Counted from the first letter of the stretch, positions 38,882 to 47,637 are shown. The stretch: 64,000 bases of DNA from Ancylobacter pratisalsi (GCF_010669125.1 NZ_CP048630.1:3050001-3114000); one strand, 5' to 3'. Notes: generated from the sequence alone by a model not told the origin. Numbers and translations are program-made.

Positions 38882-39262
38882 GAGCCGCGTGATCGGCAAT
38901 TAAGAACCTCTCACGCCCCGCCACCGGCGGTTGGGTATCTCTGAAACATCAAGTGTCCCGACCGCCGATTTTTGCCACCTTCTGCAAAACCGGCAACGTC
39001 CGCCGCAACCGGCCCGCAGATGCCTCAAACGCCCGCCTCATAAGGGCTCGTCCCGCCTGTTCCCGGCAAATCCCACCTAATCCCGCCTCTGCAGGTTTAA
39101 GTGTCTTCACTCACTCGCCACCAATCGTCTTCACCTCCCGCGCCGCCCCGCCGCCTCTTGCGGCCTCTTGCGAGCGCTGGCGCCTGCGGCGCAAATTCGC
39201 GCGCCATGGCGGGCAAATCGGCGTATGAAGCCGCATCCCTTGTTCAGCCCGAAGCTCCGCCG
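38882..39262. other. Intergenic region containing the prophage left end
   Basis: This 381-bp stretch between the membrane protein gene and the chosen proB start must contain the phage end and the host junction. It holds the phased array, two GTCTTCAC copies (39101 and 39127) and no convincing gene. An alternative proB start at 39101 would consume its last part. Confidence 0.6.
39029..39088. repeat. 10-bp phased repeat array at the prophage edge
   Basis: Read on the minus strand, successive 10-base units are AGGCGGGATT, AGGTGGGATT, TGCCGGGAAC, AGGCGGGACG, AGCCCTTATG and AGGCGGGCGT. Five of six share AGGYGGG or a near match at exact 10-base spacing, so they present the same helix face. The array lies between the last prophage gene and proB. 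Confidence 0.7.
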
Positions 39263-40423
39263 ATGACCCGCCCCGCCGCGCCCGCTCCCGTTGAAACCCC
39301 GGCTGCGCTTCCGCAGCTTTCCTCCTTCCGCCGCATCGTGGTGAAGGTCGGCTCGGCGCTGCTGGTGGATTCCGCGCGCGGGGCGCTGCGCCATGCCTGG
39401 CTGGCGGCGCTGGCGGAGGATGTGGCCAGCCTGCACCGCGAGGGCAAACAGGTGCTCGTGGTCTCCTCCGGGGCCATCGCGCTGGGGCGCAACATTCTCA
39501 AGCTGCCGCGCCGCCCCCTGAAGCTGGAGGAAAGCCAGGCCGCCGCCGCCGTGGGGCAGATCGCGCTGTCGCGGGCGTGGTCGGAGGCGCTGGCCCATGA
39601 GGGCGTGAATGCCGGGCAGATTCTCATCACGCTGGGCGACACCGAGGAGCGGCGGCGCTATCTCAACGCCCGCTCCACCATCGCCAAGCTGCTGGAGCTG
39701 AAGGTCGTTCCCGTCATCAACGAGAACGACACCGTCGCCACCTCCGAGATCCGCTATGGCGACAATGACCGCCTCGCCGCGCGTGTGGCGGGCATGACCA
39801 GCGCCGACCTGCTGGTGCTGCTGTCCGACATTGACGGGCTCTACACCGCCCCGCCCAATGACAACCCGGATGCCGCGTTCCTGCCCCTTGTGCCGCGCAT
39901 CACCGCCGAGATCGAGGCGATGGCGGGCGGCACCGGCACCGAGCTGTCACGCGGCGGCATGAAGACCAAGATCGAGGCCGGCAAGATCGCCACCACGGCC
40001 GGCGCGCACATGGTCATCGCCTCCGGCAAGGTGAAGAACCCGCTGCGCGCGGTGGAGCAGGGCACGCGCTGCACCTGGTTCCTCGCCCCCGCGACGCCCG
40101 TCGCCTCGCGCAAGCGCTGGATCGCCGGCGCGCTGGAGCCGCGCGGCGTGCTGCATCTCGACGCCGGCGCCGTCGCGGCGCTGCGCCGGGGTTCCTCGCT
40201 GCTGCCGGCGGGGGTGAAGCGCGTGGAAGGGGTGTTCGAGCGCGGCGACGCCGTCATCCTGCGCGGCCCCGACGGCGCCGAAGTGGGGCGTGGGCTGGTG
40301 GCCTACGACCACGACCACGCCGAGCGCATCAAGGGCAAGTCCTCCGACGAGATCGTCGGGATCACGGGGTTTGAAGGGCGCTCCGCGATGGTGCACCGGG
40401 ATGATCTGGTGCTGGGTGGTTAG
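39263..40423 (+). CDS. proB: Glutamate 5-kinase
   Basis: The first enzyme of proline synthesis: phosphorylates glutamate to gamma-glutamyl phosphate. From ATG 39263 it has 386 residues (E. coli ProB: 367). The amino-acid-kinase domain shows [14 protein letters not shown], '[17 protein letters not shown]', '[20 protein letters not shown]' with DRLAARVAG, and '[20 protein letters not shown]'. A C-terminal PUA domain follows (residues ~280-380). Upstream in-frame starts (39101, 39209) add an unusual N terminus, so the ATG at 39263 is preferred. The prophage ends just upstream, so native promoter elements may have been displaced. Confidence 0.93.
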   Translation: MTRPAAPAPVETPAALPQLSSFRRIVVKVGSALLVDSARGALRHAWLAALAEDVASLHREGKQVLVVSSGAIALGRNILKLPRRPLKLEESQAAAAVGQIALSRAWSEALAHEGVNAGQILITLGDTEERRRYLNARSTIAKLLELKVVPVINENDTVATSEIRYGDNDRLAARVAGMTSADLLVLLSDIDGLYTAPPNDNPDAAFLPLVPRITAEIEAMAGGTGTELSRGGMKTKIEAGKIATTAGAHMVIASGKVKNPLRAVEQGTRCTWFLAPATPVASRKRWIAGALEPRGVLHLDAGAVAALRRGSSLLPAGVKRVEGVFERGDAVILRGPDGAEVGRGLVAYDHDHAERIKGKSSDEIVGITGFEGRSAMVHRDDLVLGG

Positions 40424-40491
40424 TGGGGGTGAGGGGGGTCTAAGTTTCTGGATTCTTTACTTATTAGTGAGACGCGCTAATATAACAGCAT

Positions 40492-40526
40492 AACAGGAGG
40501 GCAAGTGTGGACCTCGCCCTCCTGTT
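40492..40526 (+). terminator. Strong hairpin downstream of proB
   Basis: Perfect 11-bp stem: AACAGGAGGGC (40492-40502) pairs with GCCCTCCTGTT (40516-40526), 13-nt loop, then ATTCC. About 70 bases after the proB stop. The tail is only weakly U-rich. Confidence 0.6.
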
Positions 40527-40685
40527 ATTCCAACACCCTTTTGGACGGGGCTGGGAGGCGAGCCGCGTTAGCGGCCAACTGATGTTGTACGGGCTATGGA
40601 CCACATAGCGCTTCCTCCTTTCTCTCCGGGGTAGCCTCGCGCGCTTGAGCTCTGCCAAGTGTCGTGCGCGTAAGGCGAGACATCT

Positions 40686-40724
40686 AAAACGGCTCCCTAG
40701 ATCTGCTTGGGGGCCGTTTTTATT
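40686..40724. terminator. Bidirectional intrinsic terminator overlapping the DUF5343-like gene end
   Basis: Stem AAAACGGCTCCC (40686-40697) with GGGGGCCGTTTT (40709-40720), 12 pairs including one G-T, followed by TATTT on the plus strand and TTTTAG on the minus strand. The stop codon (40697-40699) of the minus-strand gene falls in the stem/loop, so transcription ends right at the gene. Confidence 0.75.
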
Positions 40725-41470
40725 TGAATCTCCTCATCTTCACCTTTGTAGATGAGCGAAAATGCATTAGCTGCAAGCATAAGCCATTTAATACGATCTT
40801 TATGGGGCCACTCCTTGCCCTCCTCGGGAAGCGTGGCAAGAAGTCCCTCTATGAAGGGGTGCCTTTTTGAAACGGAATTATGCCCATTACGGTCCGGCTT
40901 AACACTATTTTCTTCGAGACGAGTTTTTTCTACTTCCCCTTCGATTCCGCGCCTTTCTGACATGCCGCTTGACGCTGCTGGCTTAGAGCGCCGGCCGGAG
41001 TCACTGTTTCTGCTAGCGGGCTTTAGCCGTTTAGATTTACGCTCGGAAATTACACCAGCAGCCTCAAAAAGCCCGAGAAACAGCGTGACCATTCTGTCCT
41101 GCTGTCCTACCGGATTATAACCGCGAAAAGCGTCGCGTATCTCGGTTTCGTCGGCTCTTGCCGGGTCGACGTATGTAAGAACGTCTGCGTACGCGGAATT
41201 GAGCCACTCAACCAAGCAGCTTCGGTACTCGCTTTCGGGGGCAAGGCGCAGTCTCTCAAAAGTCTGCGTTGGCCGCCCTTCGGCGTCGATAAGATCGAGG
41301 CACTGCAATGCGTACAGCGTCCGTGAATTCAGGCTGTCAGAGATCCCAGCACGAGAGAGTACTTCCGCGTTGATAGGGGTAGGCATTCCCTTATTTCGAA
41401 ATCGCTCGACCAGAGACAGGACCGACACCGTTGGTGCGTAAGGTCCTGGGGCATTTTTGGTAACCGGCAT
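40697..41470 (-). CDS. DUF5343-like protein, isolated low-GC gene
   Basis: A 257-aa protein starting at ATG 41470, which has GAGGA about 8 bases upstream. The N-terminal ~110 residues resemble DUF5343: 'VLSLVERFRNKGMPTPINAE', 'SLNSRTLYALQCLDLIDAEG' and RPTQTFERLRL, which suggests a winged-helix-like unit. The middle (~140-200) is charged and low-complexity. The C-terminal ~50 residues (PFIEGLLATLPEEGKEWPHK) form another small helical domain. GC content and codon use look lower than in the flanking genes, suggesting transfer. DUF5343 proteins appear in defence and mobile contexts, but the function is unknown. Confidence 0.72.
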   Translation of the reverse strand: MPVTKNAPGPYAPTVSVLSLVERFRNKGMPTPINAEVLSRAGISDSLNSRTLYALQCLDLIDAEGRPTQTFERLRLAPESEYRSCLVEWLNSAYADVLTYVDPARADETEIRDAFRGYNPVGQQDRMVTLFLGLFEAAGVISERKSKRLKPASRNSDSGRRSKPAASSGMSERRGIEGEVEKTRLEENSVKPDRNGHNSVSKRHPFIEGLLATLPEEGKEWPHKDRIKWLMLAANAFSLIYKGEDEEIQIKTAPKQI

Positions 41471-41494
41471 GGCCACGTCCTCGACTGTTAAGTC

Positions 41495-41522
41495 AAAGTA
41501 TCAGATTCGCACACTGAGTCAA
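41495..41522 (-). promoter_or_regulatory. Promoter of the DUF5343-like gene
   Basis: On the minus strand TTGACT (41522-41517), a 16-base spacer and TACTTT (41500-41495) form a good sigma-70 promoter ~18 bases upstream of the ribosome-binding site. Confidence 0.65.
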
Positions 41523-41529
41523 CAGAATC

Positions 41530-41560
41530 TGTAATCGTAAGCGTCTGTTTTTGTAATCGT
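41530..41560. promoter_or_regulatory. Direct repeats TGTAATCGT upstream of the promoter
   Basis: TGTAATCGT occurs at 41530-41538 and 41552-41560, 22 bases apart (two helical turns), with a partial third copy TGTAATAT at 41570. They lie just upstream of the -35 hexamer of the DUF5343-like gene, an expected place for an activator or repressor. Confidence 0.55.
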
Positions 41561-41744
41561 TTAAAGTACTGTAATATAACAAGAAAAGTGACGTAATCTG
41601 ATCCTTCGCAAGGGGGAGGTAACGGTCGCCTGCCGAAATTGCGCGCCATCAGCCGACGCCGCTGTCCTGGGTATCCGAATCGCTGAGGCGGCATCAAGGC
41701 TAGTTGAATGTGTCATTGCCCCTTCCCGCCCTATCTTCCGGCGG

Positions 41745-42782
41745 ATGAAACGCCGTACACTCCTCGCCGCCCCGTTCCTGCTGCTCACATCCTCGCTCGG
41801 GCGTGCCCAGGCGCTGCCCGCGCCGACGCCCGCTCCCCCGCCCGCTGAAGCCTCGCCGGCCGCGCTCGCCCCCATCCTCGACCGTGCCGCCGCGCTCGAA
41901 CCGTTGCGCACCGTCCTCGTTGCGCATGAGGGCGCCCGCGTCGCCGCGCGCGCCTATCACGGCGCTCGGCTCGATTCCCCCACCAACATCAAGTCGGCCT
42001 CCAAGAGCATCGTCTCGGCCCTCATTGGCATCGCCATCGACAAGGGCGTGCTGGAAGGGGTGGACCAGAAGATCGCGCCGCTGCTCGCGCGCGACCTGCC
42101 GGCCGATCCCGATCCGCGCCTCGGTGAGGTCACGCTGGGCAATCTGCTCTCCATGCAGGCGGGGCTGGAGCGGACCTCGGGGCCGAATTACGGACGCTGG
42201 GTGGCGAGCGGCAACTGGGTGCGCGCCGCGCTGGTGCGGCCCTTCGTCGACGCGCCGGGCGGGGCGATGCTCTATTCCACCGGGTCGACGCATCTGCTCT
42301 CCGCCATTCTCACCCGCGCCAGCGGGCGCTCGACCCTGGCCTTGGCGCGGGAGTGGCTGGGGCCGATCGAGGGGTTCTCCATCGCCTCCTGGGCGCGCGA
42401 CCCGCAGGGCATCTATTTCGGCGGCAACCAGATGGCGATGACGCCCGCCTCGCTGCTCGCCTTCGCCGAGTGCTACCGCAATGAGGGGCGCAATGCCGCC
42501 GGCGCGGCGGTGGTGCCGCGGGAGTGGATCGCGCAGAGCTGGCGCGTGCGCACCTTCTCGCGCTTCACCGGGGATGGGTACGGCTATGGCTGGTTCACGC
42601 GCGAGATCGCGGGCGCGCGCGTGCACTATGGCTGGGGCTATGGCGGGCAGATGCTCTATGTGGCGCCCGCGCGCGGGGTCAGCATGGTCATGACCTCCGA
42701 TCCCACGAGCCCCAGCGGCCACACTGGTCACCGTGACGCTACTCACGCTCTGGCCGGATCGATCCTCGAAACGCTGGGGTGA
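41745..42782 (+). CDS. Exported serine hydrolase (class C beta-lactamase fold)
   Basis: A 345-aa protein with a twin-arginine-like signal (MKRRTLLAAPFLLLTSSLGR). The SxxK motif of penicillin-binding-type hydrolases is in 'TNIKSASKSIVSALIGIAID' (SASK). The Tyr of the second motif is in GGAMLYSTGSTHLLSAIL, and the C-terminal 'YGWGYGGQMLYVAPARGVSM' provides the third (usually HxG/KTG-like) region. The substrate (ester, peptide or lactam) is not determined. It stands alone between the low-GC gene and the ABC importer. Confidence 0.88.
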   Translation: MKRRTLLAAPFLLLTSSLGRAQALPAPTPAPPPAEASPAALAPILDRAAALEPLRTVLVAHEGARVAARAYHGARLDSPTNIKSASKSIVSALIGIAIDKGVLEGVDQKIAPLLARDLPADPDPRLGEVTLGNLLSMQAGLERTSGPNYGRWVASGNWVRAALVRPFVDAPGGAMLYSTGSTHLLSAILTRASGRSTLALAREWLGPIEGFSIASWARDPQGIYFGGNQMAMTPASLLAFAECYRNEGRNAAGAAVVPREWIAQSWRVRTFSRFTGDGYGYGWFTREIAGARVHYGWGYGGQMLYVAPARGVSMVMTSDPTSPSGHTGHRDATHALAGSILETLG

Positions 42783-42922
42783 GGGGTGGGGACGCGGCGG
42801 CGCCCGTTCCGCATGCAGGCTCACGGATAGGCATGATCAAAAACGCGCCATCCGTCGCGCCACGCGGGCCTGCGCCGCGACCGCCGGGTGCGCGTTCGCG
42901 AGGCGCGGGGCGGGAGTGGTCG

Positions 42923-42934
42923 TGTGTATACAAT
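42923..42934. promoter_or_regulatory. TGTGTATACAAT palindrome-like site upstream of the ABC operon
   Basis: The GTATAC core with T/A flanks resembles operators of GntR-family (FCD) regulators. It is ~100 bases upstream of the binding-protein start. A similar AGTATACAT lies at 63379-63387 before the maleate isomerase-like gene. Six-base cores occur by chance, so this is suggestive only. Confidence 0.35.
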
Positions 42935-43032
42935 CACTTCGTCGGTTCTGTGCAACGCAGCAATCGCTGGCACGCTTCCTGCTCAAGACCCCCCGGCACG
43001 ATCGCCCAGACCAGAGCAGGGGAACTGAAGCC

Positions 43033-44205
43033 GTGACGAAGAAGCCTGACGCGACCAACCCGTCGATCGAAACGCTGCTCGCTGCGCGCAGCTTCACCCG
43101 CCGCGTCCTGTTCAAAGGCGCCCTCGCCGCCGGCACAATGGCCGCCGCCGGCCCCTATCTGGTGCGCAACGCGTTCTCATCGTCCGGTGAGCTGAACATC
43201 CTAAACTGGTCCGACGAACTTCCGGACCCGGTGCTGCCCGAATTCACCAAGAAGACCGGCATCAAGGTGAATTCCACCCCGTTCTCGCAGAACGAGGAGC
43301 AGATCAACAAACTGCAGGCGACCGAAGGCGAAGGTTTCGATCTGTGCGCGCCCACCCGCGACCGGGCGCCCCAGTTCAAGGAACTCGGCGTACTCGCGCC
43401 CTTCGACACCTCGAAGCTGAAGCTCGACAATGTTCTGCCGGCGATGCTTGAAGGTTCGACCAGCGTGTGGACCTGGGATGGCAAGCTTTACCATGTGCCC
43501 CATTGCTGGGGTTCGGAAGCGATCGCCTGGCGCACCGATCTTGCGACGCTGAAGTATGAGGACCTCAGCTACGGCACGCTCTGGGCGCCGGAGTTCAAGG
43601 GCAAGATGCAGGGCCGCCCGCACTCGCTGCTGCTCGGTATCGGCCTGTGGTGGGACAAGACCGGCAAGCTCCCGTCCAACCGCATGCTCGATGCGTTCAA
43701 GGACGAGGAGACGATGAAGAAGATCTACGATCCGATCCTTGAGTTTGCTGTCGCCAACAAGGGTCAGGTCAAGCAGTTCTGGGATTCGGCGGACAACACC
43801 AAGTCCGGTTTCATGGAAAATGGCTGCGTGATTGGCCAGACCTGGGACGGGCCGGCACTGTCGCTTAAAAAGGATGGCAAGCCGGTCACCTACATGGCTC
43901 CGCAGGAAGGCGCGATCGCTTGGATCGACGGCTGGGCGATGACCAAGGCCGCGCAGAATGTCGAGCAGGCCTACGAGTTCATCAACTTCCTGCATACGCC
44001 GGAAGTCGCCGCGATGGTGGCCAACGGCTCGGGTTACAACCCGGTAGTGAAGGGCGCGGGTGCCTTCCTCTCGGAAGTCGCCAAGAAGAACTTCGCCGAA
44101 GCTTATCCCGGTAACGCGCTCGACAATCTTTGGAACCGTCCGCCGGAGCCGTCATGGTACGCCGAGCTTCGCACCCAGTATGCCGAGAAGTTCAAGGCAG
44201 CCTGA
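43033..44205 (+). CDS. Polyamine-type ABC transporter substrate-binding protein
   Basis: A 390-aa solute-binding protein starting at GTG 43033. A twin-arginine signal is visible ('RSFTRRVLFKGALAAGTMAA'), so export is likely via Tat. The mature part follows PotD/PotF: 'LNILNWSDELPDPVLPEFTK' with the acidic/aromatic ligand-contact positions, 'EGFDLCAPTRDRAPQFKELG' and 'HCWGSEAIAWRTDL', ending with 'PEPSWYAELRTQYAEKF'. Ligand could be putrescine, spermidine or a related amine; specificity is not certain. First gene of a four-gene operon. Confidence 0.9.
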   Translation: MTKKPDATNPSIETLLAARSFTRRVLFKGALAAGTMAAAGPYLVRNAFSSSGELNILNWSDELPDPVLPEFTKKTGIKVNSTPFSQNEEQINKLQATEGEGFDLCAPTRDRAPQFKELGVLAPFDTSKLKLDNVLPAMLEGSTSVWTWDGKLYHVPHCWGSEAIAWRTDLATLKYEDLSYGTLWAPEFKGKMQGRPHSLLLGIGLWWDKTGKLPSNRMLDAFKDEETMKKIYDPILEFAVANKGQVKQFWDSADNTKSGFMENGCVIGQTWDGPALSLKKDGKPVTYMAPQEGAIAWIDGWAMTKAAQNVEQAYEFINFLHTPEVAAMVANGSGYNPVVKGAGAFLSEVAKKNFAEAYPGNALDNLWNRPPEPSWYAELRTQYAEKFKAA

Positions 44206-44245
44206 GCCGCCTGCCGTCCGCTGTTGTCCTGGACGCGCCACCGGC

Positions 44246-44260
44246 GTTGTCCGGGACAAC
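44246..44260. other. Palindrome in the gap before the ATPase gene
   Basis: GTTGTCC-G-GGACAAC is a perfect 7-bp inverted repeat in the 171-base gap between the binding-protein and ATPase genes. Related GTTGTCCTGGAC lies at 44223. Such gaps often hold RNA hairpins that keep binding-protein expression higher than that of the membrane parts. Confidence 0.4.
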
Positions 44261-44376
44261 GGGATATCCGTCGTTACGGCGACAAAGGGGCCGGACTGGT
44301 GCGCAGCCAGTCGGGATCGGGGCGCAGCAGCGGCCCATTGGGCCGTCATCGCAAATTCCGCTGAGTTGGAGAACCA

Positions 44377-45453
44377 ATGGCCGCAGCCGTCGAGCTAGAG
44401 GGCGTGAACGTCACCTTCGGGGATTTCGTCGCGGTACGTGAGGCGAATCTCACCATTGAGCCGGGCGAGTTCTTCTCCTTCCTGGGCCCTTCGGGCTGCG
44501 GCAAGACCACGTTGCTGCGGACCATATCCGGCTTCATCGAGCCGACGCGCGGTACCGTGCGCATCGGTGGGAAGGACATGAAGGGCATCGGTCCGAACAA
44601 GCGGCCGACGGCGCTCATCTTCCAGAACCTTGCCCTGTTCCCGATGATGACGGTGGCCGAAAATATCGGCTACGGCCTGCGCGTGCGCGGCGTGCCGCGA
44701 CACGAGCGTGACGAAAAGGTGAAGAACCTGCTCATCCAGGTCGCGCTCTCCGAGCATGGCCACAAGCAGGTTTCCGAGCTTTCAGGTGGCCAGAAGCAGC
44801 GCGTCGCCATCGCCCGCGCCCTGGCGGTGGAGCCATCTGTCCTGTTGTTGGACGAACCGCTGTCAGCGCTCGACCTCAAGCTGCGCCAGCACATGCGTGC
44901 GGAGCTTCGCGCCATTCAAAAGCGGGTGGGCATCACCTTCATCTACATTACGCACGACCAGGGCGAAGCTCTGACGATGTCGGATCGCATAGCGGTGATG
45001 AATGCCGGCGTTATCGAGCAGGTCGGCGACGGGCGCTCGGTTTATGCCGAACCGCGCACGCCGTTCGTGGCCTCCTTCGTGGGCGAGAACAACTCTATTC
45101 GTGGCCGCGTCATTTCGGCCGAGGACGGCATGGCGACGTTGGAGACGCCGCTCGGCATTCTGAAGGGACGCAACCCGGTTGGATTGCCCGCCGGTCAGGA
45201 AGCACTTCTCTTCGTGCGGCCTGAGGCGATGAAGCTCAATGTCGGTGGCTTGGCCTCCGGCTTTGATGGCGAGACGCTGGACGTCGCTTATGAGGGCAGC
45301 GTTACCCATGTGACCCTGCGCGTGCGGACAGGTCAGAAAGTGACAGCGACGGTTGCAGGTGGGGCGGGCATGCCACAATCAGGGCAACGCCTGCACATCG
45401 GCTTCCAACCCGAGGACGGGCTGCTGCTCGCCAGACCGGAGCGCACCTTATGA
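44377..45453 (+). CDS. Polyamine-type ABC transporter ATP-binding protein
   Basis: A 358-aa ATPase (PotA type). Walker A GPSGCGKT (37-44), Q-loop 'ALIFQNLALFPMMTVAENI', signature LSGGQKQR, Walker B 'VLLLDEPLSALD' and His-switch ITHDQ are intact. The C-terminal ~110 residues form a TOBE regulatory domain ('VASFVGENNSIRGRVISAED'). It overlaps the permease gene by ATGA. It powers import with the two permeases that follow. Confidence 0.95.
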   Translation: MAAAVELEGVNVTFGDFVAVREANLTIEPGEFFSFLGPSGCGKTTLLRTISGFIEPTRGTVRIGGKDMKGIGPNKRPTALIFQNLALFPMMTVAENIGYGLRVRGVPRHERDEKVKNLLIQVALSEHGHKQVSELSGGQKQRVAIARALAVEPSVLLLDEPLSALDLKLRQHMRAELRAIQKRVGITFIYITHDQGEALTMSDRIAVMNAGVIEQVGDGRSVYAEPRTPFVASFVGENNSIRGRVISAEDGMATLETPLGILKGRNPVGLPAGQEALLFVRPEAMKLNVGGLASGFDGETLDVAYEGSVTHVTLRVRTGQKVTATVAGGAGMPQSGQRLHIGFQPEDGLLLARPERTL

Positions 45454-46466
45454 GTGGGCCCGGCGGCATAGCTCTCGTCTTCGGGCTGCCGATCGCGGTG
45501 GCGTTCATCTTCTTCGCGCTCGCCGCCTATGAGCGCCGTATGGGCATCGCGACCGGCCCCGGCTTCTTCCAGCGCAATGGAATGGCGATTGGCCTCTATC
45601 TGGTCATTGCGGTCAGCTTCTGGGCGTTTTTCATCATTCTGCTGCCGCAGCTGGCGATGGTGGACATGTCCTTCCGTCCCAAGCTGCCGCCGTCTCAGAT
45701 GGGCGGACCCAAAGACCTCTACACGCTGGAGAACTATCGCTACTTCCTGTTCGGCTCGACCACGTCGACCGAAGAATGGAACTGGCTGCATATCAAGGCC
45801 TTCTTCCTCACGATCGGGGCGAGCGTCGCCATCACGCTGCTCAATTTCGCGATCTGCTACCCCCTAGCCTTTCATATGGCGCAGTCGGCCACTGCCGCGC
45901 GGCTCAGGGTATTGCTGCTGCTGCTCATCATTCCCTATTGGGTGAACGAGATCCTTCGCGCCTTCGCCTTCCGTGTGCTGCTATCCTCGGGTGGCATCAT
46001 CAATCAGATGCTGATGGGCGTGGGTGCCGTGAACGAGCCGATCGATTTTCTCGGCGCCGATGTCGGGCTCTATATGGGCCTGAGCTACGCCTATCTGCTG
46101 ATGATGATCTTTCCGCTCTACAACGCCATTGAGAGCCTGGACCGGAACCAGATCGAGGCGGCGCGGGATCTGGGCGCGCCCTGGTGGCACATTCATGCCT
46201 TCGTGGTCATGCCGCACGCCAAGCCGGGCATCGCATCGGGCTGCACGCTGGTGTTCATGCTCACGGCCGGCGCGCTCGCCGCGCCGCTGGTGCTTGGCGG
46301 GCCGCGCACGCTGTGGTTCACCCCCATCGTTTACGACCGCTTCTATCAGGCCTTCAACTGGCCCCAGGGGGCGGCGTATGCCTTCATCCTGCTCGTCAGC
46401 TGCATCGTCTTCGTGCTGGTCGTTCTGAAGGTGTTCAGGCTGAGCCTCGGGGAGATCACGCGATGA
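45450..46466 (+). CDS. Polyamine-type ABC transporter permease 1 (PotB-like)
   Basis: A 338-aa inner-membrane protein with six or more spans; the first two are 'IALVFGLPIAVAFIFFALAA' and 'AIGLYLVIAVSFWAFFIILL'. The EAA loop that docks on the ATPase is 'IEAARDLGAPWWHIHAFVVM'. It is coupled to the ATPase gene upstream and the second permease downstream by ATGA overlaps, typical of strictly co-expressed subunits. Confidence 0.93.
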   Translation: MSGPGGIALVFGLPIAVAFIFFALAAYERRMGIATGPGFFQRNGMAIGLYLVIAVSFWAFFIILLPQLAMVDMSFRPKLPPSQMGGPKDLYTLENYRYFLFGSTTSTEEWNWLHIKAFFLTIGASVAITLLNFAICYPLAFHMAQSATAARLRVLLLLLIIPYWVNEILRAFAFRVLLSSGGIINQMLMGVGAVNEPIDFLGADVGLYMGLSYAYLLMMIFPLYNAIESLDRNQIEAARDLGAPWWHIHAFVVMPHAKPGIASGCTLVFMLTAGALAAPLVLGGPRTLWFTPIVYDRFYQAFNWPQGAAYAFILLVSCIVFVLVVLKVFRLSLGEITR

Positions 46467-47350
46467 AGACCGGGGCGTTTCAGCGCGTCATGTTCGCGAT
46501 TTATATCGCGATATTCTTCCTGTACCTGCTCGGCCCGCTGGCGGTTATGGGTGTGTCGTCCTTCAACACATCGCAATACCCGCAGGTCTGGCCGTTCGAA
46601 GGGTTCACGCTGTCCTGGTTCTCGGATCTCTTCGCCGATCAGGACATGATGTACGGGTTGCAGATGAGCGTGTGGATCGGGCTGCTTGTGGTGGCGATCT
46701 CGGTGCCCGTGGGGCTGGCCGGCGCCATCGTGATGACGCAGATTCAGCCTCGCATTCGTTCGACCTATTATCTCGTCGTAGTGTCACCGGTGCTCACGCC
46801 AGGCATCATCATCGGCATCTCGACGGTGGTGTTCTGGCGGCAGTTTACCGGGGTGACCGGCACCCGCTTTCTGTATGACGGGGTGGTGCTGACCGTTCTC
46901 GGCCAGGCGAGCTTCATTTCCGCCTATTGCATGCTGATCATCCTCGCCCGGCTGCAGCGCTTTGACCGTGCGCAGGAGGAAGCGGCACTCGACCTTGGCG
47001 CGTCCTATCCGCAGGTGTTCCGCCACATATTGTTGCCCTTTCTGAAGCCGGCGTTGTTCTCAGCCGGCGTGCTGGCCTTCCTGTCTTCCTTCGAGAACTA
47101 CAACACGACCACCTTCTCCATTCTGGCCGACAAGACCCTGACCACCGTGCTGGCGGGTCGGGTACGCCAGGGCTCGACGCCCGCCATCAGTGCGCTGGCG
47201 GTGATGATTGTGGCGGCGACGCTTGCGGGGGCGTTGGTCTATGAGGTTGTGAAGCGTCGGGCGGACGCGGCAGCTGCGCGCCGCCAGCGCGCCGCGATTG
47301 CGGCCGAGGAGACGGAATTGTCGGGCGATGCCGGTGCCGTATTGGCGTGA
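46463..47350 (+). CDS. Polyamine-type ABC transporter permease 2 (PotC-like)
   Basis: A 295-aa permease with six predicted spans (first: 'FAIYIAIFFLYLLGPLAVMG') and the EAA motif 'EEAALDLGASYPQVFRHILL'. The central 'FLSSFENYNTTTFSILADKT' region is characteristic of the second polyamine permease. The C terminus is basic and Ala-rich. Last gene of the operon. Confidence 0.93.
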   Translation: MKTGAFQRVMFAIYIAIFFLYLLGPLAVMGVSSFNTSQYPQVWPFEGFTLSWFSDLFADQDMMYGLQMSVWIGLLVVAISVPVGLAGAIVMTQIQPRIRSTYYLVVVSPVLTPGIIIGISTVVFWRQFTGVTGTRFLYDGVVLTVLGQASFISAYCMLIILARLQRFDRAQEEAALDLGASYPQVFRHILLPFLKPALFSAGVLAFLSSFENYNTTTFSILADKTLTTVLAGRVRQGSTPAISALAVMIVAATLAGALVYEVVKRRADAAAARRQRAAIAAEETELSGDAGAVLA

Positions 47351-47637
47351 ATAGACGGACCGCGGCAAGCCTGACCCGTCCCGCTCGCCGCGGTTAAGCG
47401 AGCGGTCCCTCCGGCCGTCGGCGCGATCGGTCTCGTAGGCGGAACAGGCTTGCGGAAGGCCCCCGAGCAGATGTTGCCGTGCCGTCAGTCTCACGAACCC
47501 ATGGGCTGAATCTCGAAACCGCGAGCGGGGCCGGCGGTATCGCCACCCGGAGCGGGGACATCCGAGATATCTCCCACCACTGGCGTGATGTGCAGTGTCA
47601 TTAAGAAATGTATATAAATCAGTATCTTAGAAATAAA
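47351..47637. other. Intergenic region downstream of the ABC operon
   Basis: No gene is supported here. An 8-bp inverted repeat ACCGCGGC (47359-47366) with GCCGCGGT (47387-47394) follows the last permease stop and could end transcription, though no T run follows it. The remainder is GC-rich host-like sequence up to the tRNA-derived repeat at 47638. Confidence 0.5.

Larger units (their letters stand above)
1..38950 (-). mobile_element. Mu-like transposable prophage (partial; right boundary approximate)
   Basis: A nearly complete Mu-type gene order is visible: S24 repressor, Ner, MuA, MuB, GemA, Mor/C-like activator, lysis genes, gp25-gp36 head genes, gp37-gp48 tail genes and fibres. Lytic genes run on the minus strand. 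The late end (fibre genes, any mom-like genes and attR) lies beyond base 1. The early end falls between the accessory gene ending at 38881 and proB at about 39263; the exact last base cannot be fixed without the other end or an empty site. One candidate is the AAACA ending at 38948, since Mu-type ends finish in CA. The left coordinate is just the window edge. Confidence 0.95.

Noticed and set aside
39101..39134. GTCTTCAC direct repeats as target-site duplication
   Set aside because: Mu-like elements duplicate 5 bp flanking the two distant ends; two copies 26 bases apart on one side do not fit.
39101..39262. Extending ProB to the upstream ATG at 39101
   Set aside because: The added residues are Ser/Pro/Arg-rich without similarity to ProB and would overlap probable phage-junction sequence.
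40560..40680. Possible structured RNA in the gap after proB
   Set aside because: Only short hairpins (for example GCCGC-GTTA-GCGGC at 40562-40575) are visible and no known RNA family pattern is present.
41488..41697. A 69-codon minus-strand frame upstream of the DUF5343-like gene
   Set aside because: It covers the promoter and operator repeats and has no domain or ribosome-binding site.
41700..42824. A 374-codon minus-strand frame opposite the serine hydrolase
   Set aside because: The plus-strand gene has a signal peptide and SxxK motif; the antisense product is low-complexity and matches nothing.
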